Source: Trichocoleus sp. FACHB-46 (GTDB lineage: Bacteria > Cyanobacteriota > Cyanobacteriia > FACHB-46). From it: a stretch of DNA of 64,000 nucleotides. The position numbers and the translations under genes were made by a program. Positions within the stretch are counted from its first letter, which is position 1. Each line of letters opens with the position of its first letter. Below the pieces are notes generated by a model. The model worked only from the letters and a program-made list of their open reading frames with translations. It was not told where the DNA came from and did no database searches. Below are positions 10,138 through 16,500 of this stretch, one piece after another. The stretch is from NCBI RefSeq assembly GCF_014695385.1, contig NZ_JACJOD010000006.1:1-64000 (forward strand), written 5' to 3'.

Positions 10138-10521
10138 ATGCAGATCGGTCGCTTTTTTTCGTTACAGCAAGGTCGCGTCGGTCAGTACCTATCACCCCGA
10201 GTTTTGGTCGTACGCAGCCCCTTTCAGAAGTTACCTAAATCGGGTGGACCTGTCGCAGCTTGCTACTTTGGTTTCGACAAGATGAGTAAGGCTCAAGCTT
10301 TCACTAAGTACCTGTCTGGTCTGGGTTACACCTATCAGCTCCGGCGCGGAAAGATGCTGTCTCAGTACGCCTATGAGATCGCTTTGCGGGAGCATACTGA
10401 CCTCGCAAAGGTCTTAGCCTATTGGGATCGGATGGACGTAAAACGGCCCAATTTGAGCGCTGGCCAAGCCAATATTCGCGATCGCGCCTTGCAAGTTGCA
10501 CCTCCAGTTTTGGCTGCTTAA
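10138..10521 (+). CDS. Hypothetical protein, first gene of the shared-leader cluster
   Basis: 127 residues from the ATG at 10138. A GTG at 10093 in frame is rejected because the region before the ATG is the shared leader element and not coding. There is no Shine-Dalgarno sequence; the ATG lies four bases after ATTCAAGTTCT. The protein is basic and compact, with RFFSLQQGRVGQYLSPRV at the start, a middle FGFDKMSKAQAFTKYLSGLG, and a helical Ala-rich end. No signal peptide, membrane segment or catalytic motif is visible and I do not recognise a family. The mix of a basic N-terminal beta-like region and helices would suit a small nucleic-acid-binding protein, but that is only a guess. Confidence 0.75.
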   Translation: MQIGRFFSLQQGRVGQYLSPRVLVVRSPFQKLPKSGGPVAACYFGFDKMSKAQAFTKYLSGLGYTYQLRRGKMLSQYAYEIALREHTDLAKVLAYWDRMDVKRPNLSAGQANIRDRALQVAPPVLAA

Positions 10522-10555
10522 GCAGCACGGAACGGGCCTGTTTTTCCTTGAAAAT

Positions 10556-10597
10556 GTGGTGGTAATACACTACAATAAATATAGTGATTCAAGTTCT
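10556..10597 (+). promoter_or_regulatory. Shared promoter/leader element, copy 2
   Basis: The same architecture as copy 1: GTGGTG, a TACAAT -10-like box at 10571-10576, TAGTG, then ATTCAAGTTCT ending six bases before the next ATG. CACTA and TAGTG form an inverted repeat with a nine-base spacer. Confidence 0.7.
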
Positions 10598-10603
10598 TGC
10601 GCC

Positions 10604-10882
10604 ATGACTAAGCACTACATTCTCAGCGTGGACCCAACTGCCAAATATGACTGGGACCGTTGCACCCTCCGCGACCCCATCACCGCCAATCGCCCTGACC
10701 TGGCTGAGCTAATTGCCGAGGCAGTCGGCGAAGCGGCTGGCTCTTATTTGGTATCGGTCAATATTGAAGTTCAGGTATTGGAGCAGACCGCACCGAATGC
10801 TCAAACGAAGCGTCTGCTTCCCAGCGATCTGGATGCGGCAGTGCGATCGCAGCGGGTGCAGTTAGAGGAACTAGCTGCGTAA
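10604..10882 (+). CDS. Hypothetical protein, second gene of the shared-leader cluster
   Basis: 92 residues from ATG 10604. Again there is no Shine-Dalgarno sequence, and the ATG sits six bases after the shared motif, which fixes this start over longer upstream in-frame codons. The protein is acidic, begins MTKHYILSVDPTAKYDWDRC, and continues with alternating helix- and strand-like segments. No signal, membrane segment or known motif is seen and the family is unknown to me. Codon use looks like that of neighbouring chromosomal genes (HIP1 in the coding end), so it is not obviously recent foreign DNA. Confidence 0.75.
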   Translation: MTKHYILSVDPTAKYDWDRCTLRDPITANRPDLAELIAEAVGEAAGSYLVSVNIEVQVLEQTAPNAQTKRLLPSDLDAAVRSQRVQLEELAA

Positions 10883-10955
10883 TTTAGGCTGATGCCTATT
10901 GCTCTCCGGGCTGGGTTGCTGTTCTACTCAGCCTCCTATTGATTCCTGACCCTTA

Positions 10956-10967
10956 CATTCAAGTTCT
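10956..10967 (+). promoter_or_regulatory. Shared leader core, copy 3
   Basis: CATTCAAGTTCT recurs 23 bases before the next ATG. The upstream palindromic part seen in copies 1, 2 and 4 is absent here. The following leader carries a weak TAGGGAAGA ribosome site. Confidence 0.6.
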
Positions 10968-10990
10968 TAGTTTGCTTAGGGAAGATATTT

Positions 10991-11365
10991 ATGAAATTCA
11001 GCATCAGCCAGTATCCTGCCGCGATCGCTCAAGCTGCTCAAGCCGTGAATGAGCTGGAGCACCAAATTGGGGAAGCCCGCCAGCATATTGCTCGCTTAGA
11101 AGGCAATGCTGATATGGTCGTGGCGTTTGAAACCAACCTAAAGAATGACAATCAGCGTAAGGCTCGCCGTTTTGAAGTCCTGCAAGTAAATCCTGAGTAT
11201 CAGCATGCGATGGATGCCCTGCTGCGCCTGAGCACCGAGAAATCTAACGCTTTGGCTCATCTAGAGTATCTGCGCAATGAGTTTAGCGTCGCCAAGCTGG
11301 AAACTCGTCTCGCGATCGCTCAGCAGCTCACTGGCTTGGAAACTCGCGAGTTTGTTGGGCTTTAG
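10991..11365 (+). CDS. Small coiled-coil hypothetical protein
   Basis: 124 residues, almost entirely helical by composition. Heptad-like repeats run through 15-55 (AQAVNELEHQIGEARQHIAR) and again 80-118. It has no signal, membrane segment, Cys or His cluster. It would suit a self-associating scaffold or adaptor. ATG 10991 with TAGGGAAGA upstream. A clear intrinsic terminator follows, so it ends its own transcript. Family unknown. Confidence 0.75.
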   Translation: MKFSISQYPAAIAQAAQAVNELEHQIGEARQHIARLEGNADMVVAFETNLKNDNQRKARRFEVLQVNPEYQHAMDALLRLSTEKSNALAHLEYLRNEFSVAKLETRLAIAQQLTGLETREFVGL

Positions 11366-11419
11366 TCACTTAACCGTTCAGCTTCTCTGCTCTCAAATCT
11401 GTTTTTGAGAGAAATGTAG

Positions 11420-11456
11420 TGGCAGTAGGACCCTTGTCCTGCTGCTTTTTTCTTTG
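11420..11456 (+). terminator. Intrinsic terminator after the coiled-coil gene
   Basis: GCAGTAGGAC and GTCCTGCTGC pair with one G-T pair around a CCTT loop, followed by TTTTTTCTTT. This splits the island into separate transcripts and implies a fresh promoter for the gene at 11588. Confidence 0.88.
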
Positions 11457-11538
11457 AAATCAAGCGGTATTTCTACACTTAATTACTTATAGAAATAAAT
11501 AGAAATAAAAAAGTGGCCCCCGCCGCGAGGTGAAGGTC

Positions 11539-11557
11539 ACTTAGTGATTCAAGTTCT
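11539..11557 (+). promoter_or_regulatory. Shared promoter/leader element, copy 4
   Basis: TCACT-T-AGTGA (11539-11549, perfect inverted repeat) runs directly into ATTCAAGTTCT, as in copies 1 and 2. It lies 30 bases before the next ATG, which also has a strong GAAGGAGG ribosome site. Confidence 0.68.
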
Positions 11558-11587
11558 TAATTTAAGCCTAGTAGATGAAGGAGGTTT

Positions 11588-11992
11588 ATGCAAGAAAATG
11601 TGGTGGAATTAATTCGAGAGCTGATGAAAACTCAGCAGATGAGTATTCGCAAAATTTCCGCGCGAATTGCTAAAGAGCATGGAGGCAGTGCTTTAGGCTA
11701 TACTCAGCAAATTAATCGGATTCTGAATGATTCGGACTACGATCCTAATTTTTCTACCGTTCAAAAAGTGCTTTCTGCCCTCAATTGTTCCTTCTGGCAA
11801 TTGACGACTTCTCAGACAAATTTCGACTTTAAAGCGATAGAAGGGCGTTTAGATCACTTAGATACAGAGCTTGCAGATTTAAAGCTGACGGTGGACCAAC
11901 TCCGGGGATCTGTTGAAGGATTGGTGCAAGAATTACGCCTTAGCCAGCCTGAAGTAAAGCGGCCATCAGCTTCTATTCATTCGTCTAGTTAG
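11588..11992 (+). CDS. Putative helix-turn-helix protein with C-terminal coiled coil
   Basis: 134 residues. The front (about 5-75) reads like an XRE/Cro-type helix-turn-helix: ELMKTQQMSIRKISARIAKE, then a recognition-like helix TQQINRILNDSDYDPNFST and VQKVLSALNCSFWQL. The back (85-120) is a short coiled coil (GRLDHLDTELADLKLTVDQL). It may be a dimeric regulator. It is the only obvious DNA-binding candidate in the shared-leader island, so it is a good guess for the factor that reads the shared elements. Start ATG 11588 behind GAAGGAGG. The next gene follows after seven bases. Confidence 0.75.
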   Translation: MQENVVELIRELMKTQQMSIRKISARIAKEHGGSALGYTQQINRILNDSDYDPNFSTVQKVLSALNCSFWQLTTSQTNFDFKAIEGRLDHLDTELADLKLTVDQLRGSVEGLVQELRLSQPEVKRPSASIHSSS

Positions 11993-11999
11993 TTTGATT

Positions 12000-12377
12000 A
12001 TGGATACAATTCTTACGCCGACAGAAATTTCTGATTTTCGCGCTGAACTGAGCGATTATCCTCAAGCTTTAGTGGCTTTAGATGTGATTGAGGACTGTGA
12101 GGGGGATCTGGAGGATGCGGCGATCGCCCTAGCAATCCAGGTTGGGCAACAACCTACCACCTCTGAGGGTTGGATCACGAGTTTAGCGAAGCGCTGGCGG
12201 CCCAGGCTATGCCAGGCAGAATTACGAGCCGATTTGGTGGACAACCGCGTGGCGACTACCATCACACAGCTAGTCGAGACCAAAGCGTTACCTTGGGAAC
12301 TGGCAACTCTCGTGAGCATCTACGCCGCTAAAGCTGGAATTGACGATTTTTGTAAGCCGCTGGAAGAAAAACTGTAG
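12000..12377 (+). CDS. Conserved-looking hypothetical protein, partner of the HTH gene
   Basis: 125 residues from ATG 12000 (an in-frame TTG lies six bases earlier). It is an acidic, all-helical soluble protein with no motif I recognise. The first half (ALVALDVIEDCEGDLEDAAI) resembles a small helical-repeat fold and the second half carries WITSLAKRWRPRLCQAELR. It starts seven bases after the HTH gene, so the two are almost certainly one transcript. It ends four bases before the stop of the convergent panB. Confidence 0.75.
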   Translation: MDTILTPTEISDFRAELSDYPQALVALDVIEDCEGDLEDAAIALAIQVGQQPTTSEGWITSLAKRWRPRLCQAELRADLVDNRVATTITQLVETKALPWELATLVSIYAAKAGIDDFCKPLEEKL

Positions 12378-12381
12378 GCTT

Positions 12382-13164
12382 TTATGGTTTAGGCGGAAAC
12401 TCCTGCGATCGCACCTCACTGGCAAAGCCTTGCACTGCTTGGGTAATGCTCTCTCGTAAGTTGGCGTAGGTTTTAACGAAAGGAGGTTGCCAACTGGAAA
12501 GCCCTAGCAAATCCGCTGTAACGAGCACCTGACCGTCGCAGTGCGGGCCAGCACCAATGCCGATAGTAGGAATAGTGAGTTTCTGGGTGATTTGCTGAGC
12601 TAAATCAGCGGGTATATGTTCTAAGACGATCGCGAAGGCTCCCGCTTGTTCGAGGGCGATCGCTTCTGCCAAAATTCGTTCTTTGGCTTCTACGGATTTG
12701 CCTTGTTGACGGTAGCCAAGTTGATGGACTGACTGTGGGGTCAGGCCGACGTGCCCCATCACGGGGATGCCAACCTGCACTAAATGAGTGACGGTATCCG
12801 CCATCGCTGGGTATCCGCCTTCTAGTTTCACGGCTTGGGCACCTGTTTCTTTGAGGACTCGCCCTGCTGACTGGATGGCTTGTTGCCAACTCTCCTGATA
12901 GCTTAAAAATGGTAGGTCAACGACAATTAGTGCTTGTTTGACTCCACGGCGAACTGCTTTAGCATGGTGCAGCATTTCTTCGAGAGTAATGGGCAATGTG
13001 GTTTCGTAGCCTAGTGCCACCATTGCTAGGGAATCTCCAACGAGGAGAATATCGGCACCTGCTTGATCCAGAATTTGAGCGAATGCGTAGTCCCAAGCGG
13101 TAAGTACGACGATGGGACGACCTTGCTGTTTCCATTGGCTCAACTGCTGGATTTTGACTGTCAT
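12382..13164 (-). CDS. panB: 3-methyl-2-oxobutanoate hydroxymethyltransferase (ketopantoate synthase)
   Basis: 260 residues, normal length. It makes ketopantoate from alpha-ketoisovalerate and methylene-tetrahydrofolate in pantothenate/CoA synthesis. Landmarks are [17 protein letters not shown] (metal and substrate site), [29 protein letters not shown] and [15 protein letters not shown]. The C-terminus is short and variable. It is transcribed alone, convergent with the shared-leader island. Confidence 0.96.
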   Translation of the reverse strand: MTVKIQQLSQWKQQGRPIVVLTAWDYAFAQILDQAGADILLVGDSLAMVALGYETTLPITLEEMLHHAKAVRRGVKQALIVVDLPFLSYQESWQQAIQSAGRVLKETGAQAVKLEGGYPAMADTVTHLVQVGIPVMGHVGLTPQSVHQLGYRQQGKSVEAKERILAEAIALEQAGAFAIVLEHIPADLAQQITQKLTIPTIGIGAGPHCDGQVLVTADLLGLSSWQPPFVKTYANLRESITQAVQGFASEVRSQEFPPKP

Positions 13165-13225
13165 ATTTACTTTGCTGAACGAAGTTCTAGTCTCACTTGT
13201 TTATGTGTGCGATCGCAACTAGGCG

Positions 13226-13334
13226 CTAAAACCAAGAGCTTGGAGACACTTGCCCCCAAACCCCCGCTGAAGGACGGCTGCGTCCTCCAGACCTCCTCCA
13301 GACGATTTGGACTGTGAGTGTTTTGATGCTTTAC
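13226..13334 (+). repeat. Dispersed GC-rich repeat, copy A, with CT-rich tail
   Basis: About 110 bases whose core has CCCCCAAACCCCC and a small hairpin around GACGGCTGCGTC (13273-13284), ending in a GTTTTGATGCTTTA-like block. It aligns along its length with 38081-38190 (same strand) and 43961-44067 (opposite strand). A pyrimidine tract continues to about 13445 (repeated CTCCTCACTCCTCA-like runs). Together with a short stretch before the next gene it fills the 353-bp gap between panB and the hydroxylase gene. Confidence 0.85.
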
Positions 13335-13517
13335 TTTTCCTATTCTTGCTCCTCACTCCTCATTCCTCACTTTCCACTCCTTGCATCCTTTCCTTCGGAA
13401 CGCTTCGCGAACATCCCTCCTCTTTCATCCTTACTTCTCCTTGCTCCTCTGGGCGGTTCGCGTAACAATTAAGAAAAATCACAATTTCTCAGGCTGTTTT
13501 ATTAAAGACGGTTAAGC

Positions 13518-14723
13518 ATGGCTGGGTTTGACTATGATTTGGCGATCGCGGGTGGCGGGATTGTTGGGACGCTGCTAGCTTGTGCGTTGCGGGATTCGGG
13601 GTTGCGGGTGGCGCTAATTGAGGCGCGACCTCGGACAGCGGGGTTGAGCAGACGGCAGGCTTACGCGGTGACGTTGCTATCGGGCAAGATTTTTCAGGGG
13701 TTGGGGTTGTGGCAAGAGATTCTGCCGAAGATTACGACGTTTTGCCAAATTCGGCTTTCGGATGCAGACTACCCCCACGCGGTGCGGTTTTTGCCGGAGG
13801 ATTTGGGTACGGAGGCGCTGGGCTATGTGGCAGAACACAACGTCATCATGCAGGCGTTGTATGAGTGCTTAGACAACAGCCCGAACATTACGGAATTGTG
13901 TCCAGCGGAGGTGGTGCAGGCGCACTATCAACCGGATGGGGTGGAGTTGCAAGTTAAGGTTGAGGGAGAAACTCGGCTCATTCGCACCCGTTTGCTGGTA
14001 GCGGCGGATGGGTCGCGATCGCCCATTCGTCAGGAGGCTGGAATTCGCACTCGTGGCTGGAAGTATTGGCAGTCATGTATTACTTGTGTGGTTCAGCCGG
14101 AAAAAGAGCACGGCAGCATTGCCTATGAGCGGTTCTGGCCAAGTGGCCCGTTTGCGATTTTGCCCCTGCCTGGAAATCGTTGCCAGATTGTCTGGACAGC
14201 TCCCCACGCAGAAGCGAAGGCAATGGCTGACCTAGACGATGGAGCTTTCCTTACAGAACTCTCTCGGCGCTATGGCGACCAAATGGGCAAGTTATCTCTG
14301 GCTAGCGATCGCTATGTGTTTCAGGTGCAGTTGATGCAGAGCGATCGCTATACGTTATCGCGTTTGGCATTGGTGGGAGATGCGGCCCACTGTTGTCATC
14401 CGGTAGGTGGTCAAGGCTTAAACATGGGAATTCGAGATGCGGCAGCATTGGCTCAGGTGTTGTTGCAGGCACACCAAAAAGGAGAAGACATTGGTGGCTT
14501 GAAAGTGCTGCGACGCTACGAACGCTGGCGCAAACTCGAAAACCTCACAATCCTCGGCTTTACCGATTTCCTCGATCGCTGTTTCTCAACTAATTGGTTG
14601 CCTTTGGTAATCATCCGCCGCTTAGGCCTCTGGCTGATGCGAACCCTCCGCCCCCTTAAGTACTTCGCTTTGCGATTGATGACAGGTCAAACTGGGCGAT
14701 CGCCACAACTAGCTAGACATTAG
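13518..14723 (+). CDS. UbiH/Coq6-type FAD-dependent hydroxylase
   Basis: 401 residues, the family's usual length. It has the FAD dinucleotide fold GGGIVGTLLACALRDSG (12-28), the second motif VAADGSRSPIR (161-171) and the flavin-site GDAAHCCHPVGGQGLN (287-302). Related enzymes hydroxylate quinone or other aromatic rings. In cyanobacteria, which make plastoquinone and not ubiquinone, the substrate is uncertain. The C-terminal 60 residues are hydrophobic and basic and may dock on the membrane. It stands alone, following copy A of the dispersed repeat. Confidence 0.88.
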   Translation: MAGFDYDLAIAGGGIVGTLLACALRDSGLRVALIEARPRTAGLSRRQAYAVTLLSGKIFQGLGLWQEILPKITTFCQIRLSDADYPHAVRFLPEDLGTEALGYVAEHNVIMQALYECLDNSPNITELCPAEVVQAHYQPDGVELQVKVEGETRLIRTRLLVAADGSRSPIRQEAGIRTRGWKYWQSCITCVVQPEKEHGSIAYERFWPSGPFAILPLPGNRCQIVWTAPHAEAKAMADLDDGAFLTELSRRYGDQMGKLSLASDRYVFQVQLMQSDRYTLSRLALVGDAAHCCHPVGGQGLNMGIRDAAALAQVLLQAHQKGEDIGGLKVLRRYERWRKLENLTILGFTDFLDRCFSTNWLPLVIIRRLGLWLMRTLRPLKYFALRLMTGQTGRSPQLARH

Positions 14724-14811
14724 CATTGATAGTATGTATGAAATGGTTAGCTAAGGTAAGCCATACTCATTGCTGTTTAGTGAATAATTGGTGGATATTT
14801 CTTGAACGTAT

Positions 14812-15609
14812 ATGTCTTCTGAGCCGAACACTAAAGCGATAATTAAGATAGAAGGGTTCAAAGCAAGAGCAGAAGAACTCAAGAAATTATCGCATCAACG
14901 ATATGGCCCCTCTTGGAAGAAATGGCATAGAGATGTTCAAGTTTTTCTAGAGCATACTTTTGGTGTTGGGTCTCGTCATATAGCTGATTTCAATAGCATC
15001 AGTTATTCGTTTAGCTTTGGCCCAGTTTCAGAGCAGGACGTTCAAAAGAAATGGATTGATAGTTTATCTATTGCCCAGGCAACTTTTGAATCGTTTGTAC
15101 ACGAAATAAACGAGTATGGCTTGCCAAAGACCCATCAAGATATTTCCGTTTCCACATTCGAAATCATGGAACGTTTATTAAAAAGATTTCATTTAGTTGC
15201 AAGACAGCTAAAAGAGAGGCATGGTGAACGTTCTACTCTTCAAATAGAAGATGAATATGATGTACAAGATCTTTTACACTCATTGCTAAAACTATATTTT
15301 GATGACATAAGGCCAGAAGAAGTATGTCCTAGCTATGCAGGTAGTAGCTCAAGAGTAGATTTCCTGCTGAAACCACAACGTGTAATGCTAGAAGTCAAAA
15401 AAACACGCAAGTCTTTAGAGGCTAAGGAAGTTGGAGAGCAATTAATTATTGATACCTCACGATACAGTGAGCATCCCGATGTTGATACATTAATCTGCTT
15501 CGTGTATGATCCAGAACTTCGTATTGGCAATCCTAAAGGACTTGCGGCAGATTTAGAGAGAAGAAGTCTGGAAAATCTTAATGTCAAAGTTTTGATTTTT
15601 CCAGAATAG
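14812..15609 (+). CDS. Predicted PD-(D/E)XK nuclease, stand-alone defence-type protein
   Basis: 265 residues. The C-terminal domain (about 145-265) carries SRVDFLL with Asp183, then MLEVKKT with Glu194 and Lys196, the spacing of a PD-(D/E)XK active site. It continues with GEQLIIDTSRYSEHP and CFVYDPELRIGNPKGLAADL, a pattern I associate with the DpnII/MboI-like restriction endonuclease C-terminal domain. The N-terminal 140 residues are helical and may give recognition or dimerisation. No methyltransferase is adjacent, so it is not an ordinary restriction-modification pair. The gene is visibly richer in A/T and AAA/TTA codons than its neighbours, a sign of transfer. Confidence 0.78.
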   Translation: MSSEPNTKAIIKIEGFKARAEELKKLSHQRYGPSWKKWHRDVQVFLEHTFGVGSRHIADFNSISYSFSFGPVSEQDVQKKWIDSLSIAQATFESFVHEINEYGLPKTHQDISVSTFEIMERLLKRFHLVARQLKERHGERSTLQIEDEYDVQDLLHSLLKLYFDDIRPEEVCPSYAGSSSRVDFLLKPQRVMLEVKKTRKSLEAKEVGEQLIIDTSRYSEHPDVDTLICFVYDPELRIGNPKGLAADLERRSLENLNVKVLIFPE

Positions 15610-15753
15610 CGGCTGGTTTAGCGATGAAGTTAGTCAAAGAAGCTTTAAAGGAATTACTCTTGGCGATCGCTTTTTAAAAGCTTTGTTTGAGTAACGATCC
15701 CATAAAGACAGAATAAATACCTTAACTTGGGTCGAGAATGAGGTGTTGATGGC

Positions 15754-16047
15754 ATGAGGACGCTAGAAGAAATTAGACAGTGGTTGGTACAGCATAAGGC
15801 TGTATTACAAGAGCGATATAAAGTTAGCGAATTGGGAATTTTTGGCTCTTATGTGCGGCAAGAGCAAACAGAAACCAGTGATGTTGATCTATTAGTAGAA
15901 TTTTCAGAGATTCCTAGTTTATTGAAGTTTGTTAACTTGGAGAATTATCTCAGCGATAATTTGGGAGTTAGAGTTGATCTGGTGCACAAAGCTGGTCTCA
16001 AACCCCGAATCGGAGAGCGGATTTTGAGAGAAGTGGTTTATTTATGA
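15754..16047 (+). CDS. mntA: MntA-type nucleotidyltransferase antitoxin
   Basis: 97 residues. The minimal nucleotidyltransferase motif GSX10DXD is perfect: Gly31-Ser32, then Asp43 and Asp45 in [10 protein letters not shown]. In the HepT/MntA (type VII) toxin-antitoxin systems this enzyme AMPylates a Tyr of the HepT toxin and so silences it. The toxin gene follows with a four-base ATGA overlap, the usual tight coupling. The region has lower G/C than the flanking core genes. Confidence 0.9.
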   Translation: MRTLEEIRQWLVQHKAVLQERYKVSELGIFGSYVRQEQTETSDVDLLVEFSEIPSLLKFVNLENYLSDNLGVRVDLVHKAGLKPRIGERILREVVYL

Positions 16048-16391
16048 CCAGACGGCAACTTGAAGACTATTTACAGGATATTCTGGACGCGATTGTCGCT
16101 ATTGAGCAATTTACAGCAAATATTGAGTTTGACGCATTCTCACAAAATCTAGAAAAAATTTTTGCGGTTTCAAGAGCAATTGAAATTATTGGTGAGGCTG
16201 TGAAGCGAATTCCCGAGCCTGTCAGAAGTCAATATCCTAATATTCCTTGGAGGGACATTGCAGGAATGCGGGATAAGCTGATTCATGACTACTTCAATAC
16301 AGATGTAGAAATCATTTGGAGAGCGGTTCAGGAGGATATTCCAGAGCTACGAACTATGATTTCTTGCGTTCTAGAAGATTTAAGGAGATAA
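16044..16391 (+). CDS. hepT: HepT-like toxin (DUF86, HEPN RNase)
   Basis: 115 residues, standard size. It is a HEPN-fold protein with the catalytic RX4HXY motif Arg76-His81-Tyr83 in [11 protein letters not shown]. The Tyr is the residue modified by the antitoxin in studied pairs. HEPN toxins of this group cleave RNA or tRNA. It overlaps mntA by four bases. The pair stands 140 bp after a predicted nuclease gene, which suggests a small defence patch. Confidence 0.9.
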   Translation: MTRRQLEDYLQDILDAIVAIEQFTANIEFDAFSQNLEKIFAVSRAIEIIGEAVKRIPEPVRSQYPNIPWRDIAGMRDKLIHDYFNTDVEIIWRAVQEDIPELRTMISCVLEDLRR

Positions 16392-16500
16392 TCTCCTGCT
16401 TGCAGACGAACTAATTCTCGCGATCGCCTCTTTCAGTGCTTGTCCTGTAAGCAAGACTACAATTTTCGGCTAGACTACGGAAATCATTCGGTAGTTTGCG

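Noticed and set aside
13320-13445. CT-rich repeats as a possible CRISPR or microsatellite array
   Set aside because: The repeats are irregular, without constant-length spacers, and the same tract accompanies the dispersed repeat at 44 kb.
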